Shown here: positions 7,509 to 16,242 of the stretch, piece after piece
Position numbering within the stretch: the first letter of the stretch is position 1
Layout: every line of letters starts with the position of its first letter
Assembly (NCBI GenBank): GCA_000436735.1
Contig: FR887196.1
Location: forward strand, 1,436-23,221
Length of the DNA: 21,786 bases
Direction: 5' to 3'
From: Firmicutes bacterium CAG:170
GTDB lineage: Bacteria > Bacillota > Clostridia > Oscillospirales > Oscillospiraceae
Made by a program: the position numbers and the translations under genes
The notes under the pieces: generated by a model
Told to the model about the DNA's origin: nothing
Database searches by the model: none
What the model saw: the letters and a program-made list of their open reading frames with translations, nothing else

Positions 7509-8552
7509 TCACTCCTGAGAATAGAATCTGGCCTCGCTGCTGTCCGAGAAGGTCAGGTCAATGACGCCCGCTTGGAAGTCGGAGAGCTTACTGAGGATCA
7601 CCGTCAGGTAGTCGATCTTATAGCTTAGCTCCTCCGTTCCGCCGAGGCGAATCTCGTAGCGTCCGTCGTACTGGAGGACGATGTCATACTCCTTTTCCGT
7701 GTTGATCGACACGATATGGTCGAGAAGTCCCGTCCCGTCCAGCTCCGCGATCACCGCGAGGGCCGCGTTGAGCGAGGCCGGGTTCGTCGCCGTTACGACG
7801 CTGCCCACCGTCGGGCTGTTGACCGTCACGCCGAGGATGCGCGGGATGCGTTTGCCGTCCGCCTGAATCGCCGAGTTGTCCGCGGCAGAGGCTTCTGCAG
7901 CCGTATCCCTGCCCGCGGTGTCCGCTGTATCGGAGGGCTGCTGCGTCTGTTCGCCGGATGCTGCGTCCGGGTTTTCGGAGGGCTGCTGCGCCTCATCTTC
8001 ACCGGCATTTTCGCTGTCCGTGTTTTCTACCGGCTGCTCGACCGGCTCCTCCACCGGCGCTTCTGCGTCCGGAGCCGTCGGCTCCGCCGTCAGCGCGCTG
8101 TCTGGAGCGGAATCCGAGATCTGCTCCAGCGCCTTGCCGACGGAATTGATGAGCCACGTCGTGTTGGTATCGGTCGTCACGGCAAACGTCGCGTCGCTCT
8201 CCTTGACCTCGATCACGATCTTATCCGGCAGGAAGCGGATGATGCTGACCGTCTCCACATACGGAAGGCTCGCCTTGATGCTTCCGGCGGCAGCCTCCTT
8301 ATTGAGCGTGAAGAGATTGTCGCCCTTCTGAATGCCGGAGGCGCTGCGGATCTCCTCCGCAGAGTAGATCGCATTGCCCTGCACCTCCACCGTATTGACC
8401 TTGAAAAAAATCGCCACGCCGAAGATCACCGCTGCGACGATTGCCGCCATGATCAAAAGCCGACTGCCAACGCCGCTGCCGGGGCGGCGCTTTCCGGCGT
8501 CGCTTCGGCCGCTTCTGCGGACAGGCGGTGATTTACGTCCTTGTGTGTTCAT
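7509..8552 (-). CDS. divIB: Cell division protein DivIB/FtsQ
   Basis: A 347-residue bitopic membrane protein. It has a basic cytoplasmic tail (1-30), a membrane segment ~31-50 (LLIMAAIVAAVIFGVAIFF), and an extracellular POTRA domain ~51-118 (VNTVEVQGNAIYSAEEI, DNLFTLNKE, IIRFLPDKIVIEVKE). An FtsQ/DivIB beta domain follows: TWLINSVGKALEQI, then after an insert IPRILGV and the remainder to 347. The insert (~146-232) is a low-complexity run rich in Glu, Pro, Ala, Asp and Gln, and it makes the protein longer than the usual 250-290 residues. DivIB works with FtsL and DivIC to recruit and regulate septal FtsW/PBP. An SD AAAGGAG precedes ATG 8552. It lies between murA and ftsZ, the common Firmicutes order. 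Confidence 0.9.
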   Translation of the reverse strand: MNTQGRKSPPVRRSGRSDAGKRRPGSGVGSRLLIMAAIVAAVIFGVAIFFKVNTVEVQGNAIYSAEEIRSASGIQKGDNLFTLNKEAAAGSIKASLPYVETVSIIRFLPDKIVIEVKESDATFAVTTDTNTTWLINSVGKALEQISDSAPDSALTAEPTAPDAEAPVEEPVEQPVENTDSENAGEDEAQQPSENPDAASGEQTQQPSDTADTAGRDTAAEASAADNSAIQADGKRIPRILGVTVNSPTVGSVVTATNPASLNAALAVIAELDGTGLLDHIVSINTEKEYDIVLQYDGRYEIRLGGTEELSYKIDYLTVILSKLSDFQAGVIDLTFSDSSEARFYSQE

Positions 8553-8643
8553 GGATCTGCTCCTTTCCCGCCCTGACCGGGACCTTCTTCCGGGCGCGGC
8601 GGACGGCTGTATCCCGCCTCCGGGCGCTCCCGCGTATTGGTTT

Positions 8644-8672
8644 ATTATACACGAACGCTCAGGAGATTTCCA
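8644..8672 (-). promoter_or_regulatory. Possible promoter of divIB at murA 3' end
   Basis: On the - strand a perfect TATAAT (8649-8644) lies in the 106-bp murA-divIB gap. With 17-bp spacing the -35 would be TGGAAA (8672-8667, 4/6), overlapping the murA stop. It could give divIB and ftsZ extra transcription independent of upstream genes. Confidence 0.45.
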
Positions 8673-9918
8673 CCGTTTTTATGTCAGCGCCTAGACTTTT
8701 CAGATTCTCTTCCAGTCTATCATAGCCACGTTTGATGTGTTTTACACCGGACACGGAAGATTTTCCTTCCGCGCTGAGCGCCGCGATGACCAGCGCCGCG
8801 CCGCCGCGCAGATCCTCCGCCAGAAGCTCCGCGCCGTTCAGGCGCTCCACCCCGGTCACGACGGCCTTTCTGCCGTCCACGCGGATGTCTGCGCCCATCT
8901 TCCGTAGCTGCTCCGCGTGGCGCAGCCGGTTTTCAAAGATCGTCTCCACAAACTCCGTCCGTCCTTCCGCGCGCAGAAGCGCGGCCATCAGCGGCGCCTG
9001 TGCGTCCGTCGGGAAGCCCGGATAAGGCCCCGTCGTCACGCGCTCCAGCGCTTTCAGGCGTCCGGCGCAGGAAATGCGCAGCACATCGTGCCGCTCTTCG
9101 ATCGTGCAGCCGCTCTCGCGCAGAAGCGCGATCAGCGGTCGGCAGGTCTCCGCAGACGCCTGACGGAGCGTAACGTCTCCGCCGCAGGCCGCAGCCGCGC
9201 AGAGATAGGTCGCCGTCTCGATCCGGTCCGGTAGGACGGTATAGGTCATTCCATGCAGCGGCGCGCCGCCGCAGACCGTGATATGTCCGCCGCCCGCGCC
9301 GGATATCTCCGCGCCAGCGCTGCGCAGGAAGCCCGCCAGATCGACAATCTCCGGCTCCCGCGCCGCGTTCCATATTTCCGTGCATCCGGTGCAGCCTGTT
9401 GCCGCCAGCATGGCGTTCTCGGTCGCGCCGACGCTGGGGAACGGCAACGCGATTTTCGCCGGGGCCAGCGTCTGTGCCTTCGCGCAGACGTGCCCGCCCT
9501 CCATCTCCACCTCCGCGCCCATCGCGCGGAGCGCCATCAGATGCAGGTCGATGGGCCTTGCGCCCAGCGGGCAGCCGCCCGGCAGCGCCAGCCTCGCCTT
9601 TCCCCTTCTCGCCAGCACCGGCCCGAGAAACACGATCGACGAGCGCATTTTTCCGGCCAGCTCCACGGGGATCTCGCAGCCGTCCATCCCGGATGCGTCC
9701 ACAAAAAGGCTTCCGCCCCGGCGCTCCGAACGGCAGCCGAGGCATTTCAGAATTTCCAGCGCGGTATCCACGTCCTCGATCTGAGGACAGTTATGTAGCA
9801 CACAGGGACTTCGGCACAGCACGGCCGCCGCCAGAATCGGCAGCACACTGTTTTTCGCGCCGTGGATGGGAACCGTCCCATACAGCGGCGCGCCGCCGGT
9901 GACAGACAGAATCTGCAT
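8659..9918 (-). CDS. murA: UDP-N-acetylglucosamine 1-carboxyvinyltransferase MurA
   Basis: A 419-residue cytoplasmic enzyme that transfers enolpyruvate from phosphoenolpyruvate to UDP-GlcNAc, the first committed step of peptidoglycan synthesis. The EPSP-synthase-like fold opens MQILSVTGGAPLYG, with the substrate-binding pair Lys22-Asn23 in HGAKNSVLPIL. The mobile loop PGGCPLGARPIDLH carries the active-site Cys116, so it should be the fosfomycin-sensitive type. SVGATENAMLAA and VLPDRIETATYLC are the later conserved blocks. ATG 9918 is the start because GGAGG (9926-9930) lies 7 nt upstream. Longer in-frame starts at 9954 and 9924 would include or touch that SD. The SD lies in the 3' arm of a hairpin (9927-9965), and murG ends 54 bp upstream, so murA translation may depend on murG. 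Confidence 0.95.
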   Translation of the reverse strand: MQILSVTGGAPLYGTVPIHGAKNSVLPILAAAVLCRSPCVLHNCPQIEDVDTALEILKCLGCRSERRGGSLFVDASGMDGCEIPVELAGKMRSSIVFLGPVLARRGKARLALPGGCPLGARPIDLHLMALRAMGAEVEMEGGHVCAKAQTLAPAKIALPFPSVGATENAMLAATGCTGCTEIWNAAREPEIVDLAGFLRSAGAEISGAGGGHITVCGGAPLHGMTYTVLPDRIETATYLCAAAACGGDVTLRQASAETCRPLIALLRESGCTIEERHDVLRISCAGRLKALERVTTGPYPGFPTDAQAPLMAALLRAEGRTEFVETIFENRLRHAEQLRKMGADIRVDGRKAVVTGVERLNGAELLAEDLRGGAALVIAALSAEGKSSVSGVKHIKRGYDRLEENLKSLGADIKTVEIS

Positions 9919-9926
9919 ACGCATTC

Positions 9927-9965
9927 CTCCGCATATTGGGCTTTTTCTGCCCATCCTATGCGGAG
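9927..9965 (-). promoter_or_regulatory. Hairpin masking the murA Shine-Dalgarno
   Basis: On the - strand CTCCGCATA (9965-9957) pairs perfectly over 9 bp with TATGCGGAG (9935-9927). An inner 4-bp GGGC/GCCC stem (9952-9949 with 9941-9938) and a 7-nt A-rich loop complete it. The GGAG of the murA SD is paired. The murG stop (9975-9973) is 7 nt before the 5' arm, so a ribosome finishing murG would open the structure. Confidence 0.7.
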
Positions 9966-9972
9966 CTGCCTT

Positions 9973-11100
9973 TTATCGTGCCTTTGCAAGCTCCATCGCC
10001 ACGTCGTAGATGCGTTCCGCCGCGTCCACGACGGCCATTTTATGCGCCGCGCTTGTCATGCTCCGGCGGCGCTCCGGATCGCTCAGAACGGCCTTCGCCG
10101 TCTCATAGAGCGTCTCGCCGCTGCATTCCGACTCGCGCAGCACGATCGCCGCGCCGTGCTTTTCCAGCACGCGGGCGTTTTTCTCCTGATGATTGTCCGT
10201 CACGTTCGGCGACGGGACCATGATGCAGGGCGTACCGGAAGCCGCAGCCTCGCTGATGGTGGCCGCGCCCGCGCGGCAGATCACAAGATCCGCCGCCGCC
10301 ATGACCAGCGGCATATCGTAGATAAACTCCCGCATTTCCACATCGGGGTGTCCTTCCAGATCCACACCAAGCTCTCTGACATACTCCGGCATCCAGCGCC
10401 AGCCGTAGGAGCCGGTCGCGTGGATGTGGCGGAACGGCTCGCCGTCGCGGCATTCGCACTTCATGAATTCCGCGATCTTCTTGTTCATTTCACGCGCGCC
10501 GAGACTGCCCCAATAGGACACGACCAGCGGCTTGTCGTCGAGGCCGAGCTGTCTGCGCGCCTCCGCCTTGTCCATGTAGAGGAATTCCTCCCGGACGGGC
10601 GTTCCTGTGACGATCACGCGCTCCGGGCTTGTGTACTGCCTGCGGCTGTCCTCAAAGGAGACCATGATGCGGTCCACCGACCGCTCGACCATCCGGGTCG
10701 TGAGTCCGGGGACGGCGTTGGATTCATGCACAGCCGTCGGCACCCCAAGCCGCGCGCCCATTTTCAGCGCCGGAAAGCTGGCGTAGCCGCCCGTGCCGAC
10801 GATCACATCCGGGTCGAATTCCCGGATGATGCGCCGCACCTTGCGCATGGAGCCGGACATATGCAGCAGCGTCGTCACGTTGTGCCAGACTGCCGCCGGG
10901 GTCAGCTTTCGCTGATAATTGGAGATCTTCAGCGTTTCAAGCCGGAAGTTTTCCAGCGGGACGAGCTTGTTTTCCATGCCGTCCTCCGCGCCGATGAAGA
11001 GAATCTCGCAGTCTGGCTTTCTCTGCCGCAGCATGTTCGCCACGGCAATGGCGGGATAGATATGGCCCCCTGTACCGCCGCAGGTAAATATGACCTTCAT
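9973..11100 (-). CDS. murG: MurG, UDP-GlcNAc:lipid I N-acetylglucosaminyltransferase
   Basis: A 375-residue GT-B fold glycosyltransferase that adds GlcNAc to lipid I at the inner membrane face, giving lipid II. The N-terminal glycine-rich loop is MKVIFTCGGTGGHIYPA (1-17). Further motifs are VGTGGYASFPAL, HESNAVPG and WGSLGAREMN (third glycine loop, replacing the more common GGSxGA). The UDP-GlcNAc site is CRAGAATISEAAASGTPCIMVP, where Glu of SEAAASG contacts the sugar. SPNVTDNHQEKNA follows. ATG 11100 is chosen over a TTG at 11115 because GGGAGG lies just upstream. It follows ftsW by 15 bp. Confidence 0.96.
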   Translation of the reverse strand: MKVIFTCGGTGGHIYPAIAVANMLRQRKPDCEILFIGAEDGMENKLVPLENFRLETLKISNYQRKLTPAAVWHNVTTLLHMSGSMRKVRRIIREFDPDVIVGTGGYASFPALKMGARLGVPTAVHESNAVPGLTTRMVERSVDRIMVSFEDSRRQYTSPERVIVTGTPVREEFLYMDKAEARRQLGLDDKPLVVSYWGSLGAREMNKKIAEFMKCECRDGEPFRHIHATGSYGWRWMPEYVRELGVDLEGHPDVEMREFIYDMPLVMAAADLVICRAGAATISEAAASGTPCIMVPSPNVTDNHQEKNARVLEKHGAAIVLRESECSGETLYETAKAVLSDPERRRSMTSAAHKMAVVDAAERIYDVAMELAKAR

Positions 11101-11115
11101 CCGGCCGCCTCCCAA

Positions 11116-12348
11116 TTACGAAACAGATTTTTGATACAGGAAATTGTTGTCGTTCTGGCGTGAAACGCTCAGGATAAGTCCGACCTCAAACAGCTGCATC
11201 AGCAGCGCCGTTCCGCCGTAGGAGAAGAACGGCAGCGAAATGCCCGTCGCGGGCAGGAAGTTCGTCACAACGGCGATGTTCAGGAAGGTCTGGAGCGCAA
11301 GATGCGTCGTGATGCCAGCAGCCAGAAGTGCGCCGAAGCGGTCGCGCGCGTGCATGGCGATCCAGTAGCCGCGGATGATGAGCATGGCAAACAGGATCAG
11401 CACGGCCATCGCGCCGATATAGCCCAGCTCTTCGCAGACGATCGGGAAAATATAGTCGTTGTGCTCAAACGGAAGATACAGATATTTTTGACGGCTGCGG
11501 CCAAAGCCGAGGCCCATCAGTCCGCCGGAGCCGATGGCATAGAGCGACTGAAGGATCTGATAGCCGTCGCCGGTCGGATCGGAAGCCGGGTCACGCCACG
11601 CCGTAACGCGCGCACTGGCATAGCCCATCGTCGCAAGGTAGATCGCCGCAAACGCACCGACCAGTGCGCCGCCGATGAGGAACCACTTCATCTCCACACC
11701 GCCGAGGAACATCATTGTCGCACCGAGCGCAAGAATAATCAGGACGCCGGAGAAATGGCGTTCCAGCGCGGTCAGTCCGCAGATGACCACCAGAATCGCC
11801 GCATAAGGCAAAATGCCGTACCGGACGGTTTGCATTTTATCCCGGTAGACCGACATCATGGACGCAAAGGCCATAATGATTGCCAGCTTTGCGACCTCCG
11901 AGGGCTGGAAGCTGAAAATACCGATCTGGATCCAGCGCTTCGCGCCGTATCCGTCTGTGCCGAACAGCGCAACAAGAATCAGCAGGAACACGGAGCCTGC
12001 CAGATTAATATTGGTCACGCGGCGCAAGCCTGCCAGAATAATCATGGAAACGCCGCGCCAGATCTGATAATTGATGCGGCTGACAAAGAGCATGATACCG
12101 ATGCCGACCAGCGCAAACACAGCCTGACGGGCAAAATAGTAGGTGGAATTGTGCTTATCGGCGTAAGCGCGCGCATAGCTCGCCGAGAACATCATAATGA
12201 CACCGATCGTGACCAGCAGGACTGTCAAAACCAGAAAAGGCACGTCGAGAAGTCCGCGCTCGTCCGGGATCAGCTTGGTTTTTTGCTCCTGCTGCCGGGG
12301 AAGATGTCCCTCCCGGTCCAGCGCAGGCATAGAGGCGGAATTCTGCAT
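11116..12348 (-). CDS. ftsW: FtsW, SEDS peptidoglycan glycosyltransferase
   Basis: A 410-residue polytopic membrane protein of the SEDS family that polymerises lipid II at the septum together with its class B PBP partner. A ~30-residue cytoplasmic head is followed by about ten membrane segments. GAKRWIQIGIFSFQPSEVAK (~135-154) and the block GDGYQILQSLYAIGSGGL (260-277) are typical of FtsW. LPFEHNDYIFPIVCEELGY contains Asp298, at the position of the catalytic Asp of FtsW/RodA. The C-terminal FLPATGISLPFFSYGG is also diagnostic. Within the dcw cluster and beside murG this is FtsW rather than RodA. SD AAAGGAG precedes ATG 12348. murD, often found here, is missing between mraY and this gene. Confidence 0.95.
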   Translation of the reverse strand: MQNSASMPALDREGHLPRQQEQKTKLIPDERGLLDVPFLVLTVLLVTIGVIMMFSASYARAYADKHNSTYYFARQAVFALVGIGIMLFVSRINYQIWRGVSMIILAGLRRVTNINLAGSVFLLILVALFGTDGYGAKRWIQIGIFSFQPSEVAKLAIIMAFASMMSVYRDKMQTVRYGILPYAAILVVICGLTALERHFSGVLIILALGATMMFLGGVEMKWFLIGGALVGAFAAIYLATMGYASARVTAWRDPASDPTGDGYQILQSLYAIGSGGLMGLGFGRSRQKYLYLPFEHNDYIFPIVCEELGYIGAMAVLILFAMLIIRGYWIAMHARDRFGALLAAGITTHLALQTFLNIAVVTNFLPATGISLPFFSYGGTALLMQLFEVGLILSVSRQNDNNFLYQKSVS

Positions 12349-12370
12349 AGGCCGCTCCTTTCAGGGAAAC

Positions 12371-13363
12371 TCAGGGTCGGTTCATGACGCCGATCCCGGC
12401 GAGAATGCACATGACGCAGGTCACGGAAACAAAAACAGTCCAGATCTTGACCTCGCTCCAGCCGGACATTTCAAAATGGTGGTGGATCGGCGTCATTTTG
12501 AAGAAGCGCTTGCCGTGGGTGAGCTTGAAATAGGTCACCTGGATCATGACGGAGAGCGTTTCCAGAATGTAGACAAGGCCGACAAGGATCAGCACCAGCG
12601 GCATATCCAGCGCGAACGCCATGCCGCACACGGCGGCTCCGAGGAACAGGGAGCCGGTATCGCCCATAAAGACCTTTGCCGGATGGAAGTTGTAGCACAG
12701 GAATCCCGCAAGTCCGCCCGCGATGGTGGCCGGAAGCAGCGCCAGCGCCGAGGAGCCGGAATTGGTGCCCCACATATACGCAAACACGGCGAAGAACACC
12801 ATGACCGGGAGCGTTACGCCGGAGGCGAGGCCGTCGATGCCGTCCGTCAGATTGACTGCGTTCACGCAGCCGACGATGACCAGCACGGCAAAAATCAGAT
12901 AAACGACCCAGTTGATCTGGAACGTGACGTTCCAGAACGGGATATACAGGTCGCAGGTCAGGTTGCCGTTATGCCGCAGGAGCAGCAGATACGCGACCGC
13001 CGCCGCCAGCTGGAGCAGGAATTTCTGCGCCGCCGTCAGGCCGAGGTTTCTTTTCAGCTTGACCTTGATGAAGTCGTCCGCAAAGCCGATCAGTCCGTAG
13101 ACCAGCGCGAAAGCAAACACCAGCAGATGGGTGTACTCCCCTTCCAGCATGTCCTTCCAGCCGAACGCGACCGTGCAGATCAGCGAGGCCAGAATGAACA
13201 TAATACCGCCCATCGTCGGCGTACCGGCCTTGCTGTTGTGCCACTTCGGGCCGATCTCCCGGATGGACTGCCCGGCCTTGAGGGCGCGGAGCATCGGAAT
13301 GGCGATCCTTCCAAAAAGCACGGTCAGGACAAACGCGCAGACCGCTGCGAGCAAAATAAGCAT
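12371..13363 (-). CDS. mraY: MraY, phospho-N-acetylmuramoyl-pentapeptide-transferase
   Basis: A 330-residue integral membrane enzyme that moves phospho-MurNAc-pentapeptide from UDP to undecaprenyl phosphate, forming lipid I. It has about ten membrane segments and the family's signature blocks: IGPKWHNSKAGTPTMGGIMF (~38-57), FADDFIKV with the Asp pair at 96-97, NAVNLTDGIDGLASG with Asp174, FMGDTGSLFLGA with Asp235, and the C-terminal HHHFE at 294-298. A longer frame begins at 13396, but a strong SD GGAGGAG (13371-13377) lies 7 nt before ATG 13363 and would be inside the longer version. It lies between murF (42 bp upstream) and ftsW (22 bp downstream). Confidence 0.96.
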   Translation of the reverse strand: MLILLAAVCAFVLTVLFGRIAIPMLRALKAGQSIREIGPKWHNSKAGTPTMGGIMFILASLICTVAFGWKDMLEGEYTHLLVFAFALVYGLIGFADDFIKVKLKRNLGLTAAQKFLLQLAAAVAYLLLLRHNGNLTCDLYIPFWNVTFQINWVVYLIFAVLVIVGCVNAVNLTDGIDGLASGVTLPVMVFFAVFAYMWGTNSGSSALALLPATIAGGLAGFLCYNFHPAKVFMGDTGSLFLGAAVCGMAFALDMPLVLILVGLVYILETLSVMIQVTYFKLTHGKRFFKMTPIHHHFEMSGWSEVKIWTVFVSVTCVMCILAGIGVMNRP

Positions 13364-13405
13364 GAGGCTTCTCCTCCGTATTCCATAGCGCCGCAAAGGC
13401 GGCGT

Positions 13406-14779
13406 TTATTTCTCTTCGTCCAAAAACAGATGCAGCGCCTGCTCCATCTTCATGCCGCGGCTTCCCTTGAACAGCAGCACGTCGCCCTCTGCCGCGCGGG
13501 TGCGCAGAACGTGGGCCAGATCCTCGTGCGTGTCGAAATGCTCCGCGTTTTTCGGAGCCATGCCGCCGGTGATCGCACCGGTCACGGTGCGCAGGGAATG
13601 ATGACCGTAGGTAAAGAGCATATCCGCCTTCGTCGCGGCGATGCGTCCGATGCGGTAGTGCTCCGCGCTGCTGCGGTTTCCAAGCTCCAGCATATCGCCG
13701 AGGACGGCGATGCGTCTGCCGGTCGTGTGGTAATTGCCCAGCACCTCCAGCGCGGCCTGTGTCGATTCCGGGCCGGCGTTGTAGCAGTCCTCAATGATCG
13801 TCATGCCGTTCTGCGTGTAGATTCTCTGCCGCATTCCGGTATTCCGGAAGCCCTCCAGCTGCGTCTGGATCTTCTCCGGCGGCATACCGAGCAGAAGCGC
13901 GACCGTGACTGCCGCAAGGGCGTTATACACCGAGTGCCGCCCTGCGGAAGGCACAAACAGCTCGAAGTGGTGCCCGAGGCCGGAGACCATGAAGCGCATT
14001 CCGTCCTCCAGCTCCTGAATGTCGGTCGCGACTACGTCGCAGGCCGCATTCTCAATGCCGAAATAGCGCTTTTTGTGTCCGCCGTCGTTTCTAATGTTCC
14101 ACAACAGCGGCTCGTCTCCGTTGAAAACGCCGAGGCCGCTTTCCGGCACGCCGCGCAGGATCTCCAGCTTCGCCTGCAAAATTCCCTCGCGGCTGCCGAG
14201 ATGCTCAATGTGCATCGTGCCGATGTTGGTGATGACCGCAAGGTCCGGTCTTGCGATATTCGTCAGGTATTCCATCTCTCCGAAATGGTTCATGCCCATT
14301 TCGAGCACCGCGACCTCCGTCCCCTCCGGGATGTGGAGAATGCTCATTGGAAGTCCGAGGTTGTTGTTATGGTTTCCGTCGGTGCGCGCCGTGCGGAACT
14401 GCCCCTGCAGGACGCAGGCCGTCATTTCCTTCGTCGTCGTCTTGCCGACGCTTCCGGTAATGCCGATCACCTTCAGTCCAAGGAGCTGGCGATAGCCCGC
14501 TGCGATCTTTCCATAGGCCAGCAGCGCGTCCGGCACGACAAGGCACGGAAGTCCCGTCTCGACCGGATGCTCGACCAGCGCGGCAGCCGCGCCGTTTTTC
14601 GCCGCAGCTCCCAGAAAATCGTGGCCGTCCACACGCTCGCCCTTCAGCGCAATGAACAGATTTCCCGGCGCGATGGCGCGGGAATCCGACTCTACGCCCG
14701 TGATGCGCGTCTCGCCGCAGCCCTCCGGAACGTCCGCGCCGCACCATGCGGCGATCTGGCTCAAAGTCAGTTCTTTCAT
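13406..14779 (-). CDS. murF: MurF, UDP-MurNAc-tripeptide:D-Ala-D-Ala ligase
   Basis: A 457-residue Mur ligase that adds D-Ala-D-Ala to UDP-MurNAc-tripeptide with ATP hydrolysis in the cytoplasm. The N-terminal domain (1 to ~100) contains ITGVESDSRAIAPGNLFIAL. The ATP-binding loop is GITGSVGKTTTKE (106-118). The central domain contains GNHNNNLGLPMSIL, EMGMNHFGEMEYLT and ITNIGTMHIEHLGS. The C-terminal domain begins near DCYNAGPESTQAALE and ends LLFKGSRGMKMEQ. The length is normal. Its ATG overlaps the murE stop (ATGA, 14776-14779), so translation is probably coupled. Confidence 0.96.
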   Translation of the reverse strand: MKELTLSQIAAWCGADVPEGCGETRITGVESDSRAIAPGNLFIALKGERVDGHDFLGAAAKNGAAAALVEHPVETGLPCLVVPDALLAYGKIAAGYRQLLGLKVIGITGSVGKTTTKEMTACVLQGQFRTARTDGNHNNNLGLPMSILHIPEGTEVAVLEMGMNHFGEMEYLTNIARPDLAVITNIGTMHIEHLGSREGILQAKLEILRGVPESGLGVFNGDEPLLWNIRNDGGHKKRYFGIENAACDVVATDIQELEDGMRFMVSGLGHHFELFVPSAGRHSVYNALAAVTVALLLGMPPEKIQTQLEGFRNTGMRQRIYTQNGMTIIEDCYNAGPESTQAALEVLGNYHTTGRRIAVLGDMLELGNRSSAEHYRIGRIAATKADMLFTYGHHSLRTVTGAITGGMAPKNAEHFDTHEDLAHVLRTRAAEGDVLLFKGSRGMKMEQALHLFLDEEK

Positions 14780-16227
14780 TTTTCTCTCTCCAAATGCTCC
14801 GCTACGATCTCACGTTCATCCATATGTCTCTTTTCGTGGCCGACCTCCTGATAGGTCTCATGTCCCTTGCCGCAGAGCAGAATGATATCATTCTCCCTGG
14901 CATGGTCGAGCGCCCAGCCGATGGCCTCCACGCGGTTTTCGATCACGACCGGCTTGTTTTTTGCGTCCTTCATGCCCTCTGCGATCTGCGCAATGATGGC
15001 ATTGGGGTCCTCCGTGCGCGGATTGTCCGAGGTCACAACGCACAGGTCGGCCAGTCTCCCGCCGATCTCGCCCATGACCGGACGCTTGAAGGGGTCGCGG
15101 TCGCCGCCGCAGCCGAATACGGCGATCACCCGGCCCCTGCAGAAGCCGCGCGCCGTTTTCAGCGCGTTTTCCAGGCTGTCGGGCGTATGGGAATAGTCGA
15201 TCAGGACGGTATAATTCTTTCCGGGTGTCGGAACGACCTCCATCCGGCCCTTGACGCCATGCGCCTGCCGGAGCGCCGCCGTGACCTCGCTCAGGGAAAG
15301 CCCCAGCGCAAGCCCCGTACCGATCACGGCCAGCGCGTTATACACGCTGAACGCGCCCGGAATGCGCAGCTCCGCGCGGCTGATCTCGTTTCCGGTCACA
15401 ACGTCCGTCTCCACGCGGTCAGACTTGAGACGGATGTTTTTCGCCACAAGATCGGCGGCGTTGTCCTTCGTGGAATAGGTCAGGATGCGGCAGGACGCCT
15501 GCCGGCGGATACGGTCGCAGTAGAGGTCATCCAGATTCATCACGCCCACGTCGCAGCGCTGGAAGAGCTTCGCCTTCGCGTCGCAGTAATCGAGCATCGT
15601 CTTGTGGAAGTCCAGATGATCTTCCGTCAGATTTGTAAACACGCCCACGCGGAAATGCACGCCGTCCACACGGCTGAGCGCCAGCGCATGGGAGGACACC
15701 TCCATCACGACGTGCGTGCAGCCCGCGTCGCGCATCTCGGCAAAGAGCTTTTGCAGCTCGATGCTCTCCGGCGTCGTGCGCTCGGTATCAAGAACCTTAT
15801 CTCCGATCATGTTCTGGATCGTGCCGATCAGGCCGACCTTCGCGCCGAGCGTTTTTTCCAGCACCGTTTTCAGCAGATACGTCACCGTCGTCTTGCCGTT
15901 GGTGCCGGTCACGCCGATCATGGTCATGGAATCCGCCGGATGGCCGTACCAGTTGGCTGCGGCCATCGCCAGCGCGTGGCGCGCATTGCCGGTCAGAACA
16001 TATGGCACATCTATCTGCGGCTTTTTCTCACAGATCACTGCCGCCGCGCAGTTTTTGACGGCAGCGGGAATGAATTTATGGCCGTCGGCCGCAAAGCCGG
16101 GAACGGCGACAAAGAGTCCGCCGGGCTGGACCTGGCGCGAGTCGGCGCTCACGCCACTGATCTCCAGCTCCGGAGAAGCCGTGCATTCGATTACCTCGAT
16201 TCCTTTCAAAAGTTCCTGAAGCTTCAT
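14776..16227 (-). CDS. murE: MurE, UDP-MurNAc-dipeptide:meso-diaminopimelate ligase
   Basis: A 483-residue Mur ligase that adds the third residue of the stem peptide. ATP-binding loop GVTGTNGKTT (105-114). ERTTPESIELQKLF and VMEVSSHALALSRV are typical of MurE. The Lys of DAKAKLF (~218) is in the place of the carbamylated Lys. SDNPRTEDP (400-408) carries the DNPR motif of meso-diaminopimelate-adding MurE, as opposed to lysine-adding enzymes, so the cell wall should be of the mDAP type. ATG 16227 follows an AAAGGAAG SD. It lies 15 bp after the PBP gene and overlaps murF by 4 bp. Confidence 0.95.
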   Translation of the reverse strand: MKLQELLKGIEVIECTASPELEISGVSADSRQVQPGGLFVAVPGFAADGHKFIPAAVKNCAAAVICEKKPQIDVPYVLTGNARHALAMAAANWYGHPADSMTMIGVTGTNGKTTVTYLLKTVLEKTLGAKVGLIGTIQNMIGDKVLDTERTTPESIELQKLFAEMRDAGCTHVVMEVSSHALALSRVDGVHFRVGVFTNLTEDHLDFHKTMLDYCDAKAKLFQRCDVGVMNLDDLYCDRIRRQASCRILTYSTKDNAADLVAKNIRLKSDRVETDVVTGNEISRAELRIPGAFSVYNALAVIGTGLALGLSLSEVTAALRQAHGVKGRMEVVPTPGKNYTVLIDYSHTPDSLENALKTARGFCRGRVIAVFGCGGDRDPFKRPVMGEIGGRLADLCVVTSDNPRTEDPNAIIAQIAEGMKDAKNKPVVIENRVEAIGWALDHARENDIILLCGKGHETYQEVGHEKRHMDEREIVAEHLEREK

Positions 16228-16242
16228 TCGTATCTTCCTTTC

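Noticed and set aside
9919..9954. Longer MurA starts at 9954 or 9924
   Set aside because: The first would translate through the SD and hairpin; the second leaves one base between SD and ATG. ATG 9918 has 7-nt spacing.
13364..13396. Longer MraY start (MRRYGIRRRSL)
   Set aside because: It includes the strong GGAGGAG SD of the ATG at 13363 and extends past the usual MraY N-terminus.
12197..14851. Very long + strand open frame (884 codons) opposite mraY and murF
   Set aside because: It lies antisense to two fully conserved enzymes. Its translation is dominated by His, Arg, Gln and Asp with no recognisable motif. Long antisense frames are expected in GC-rich genes with strong third-position bias.
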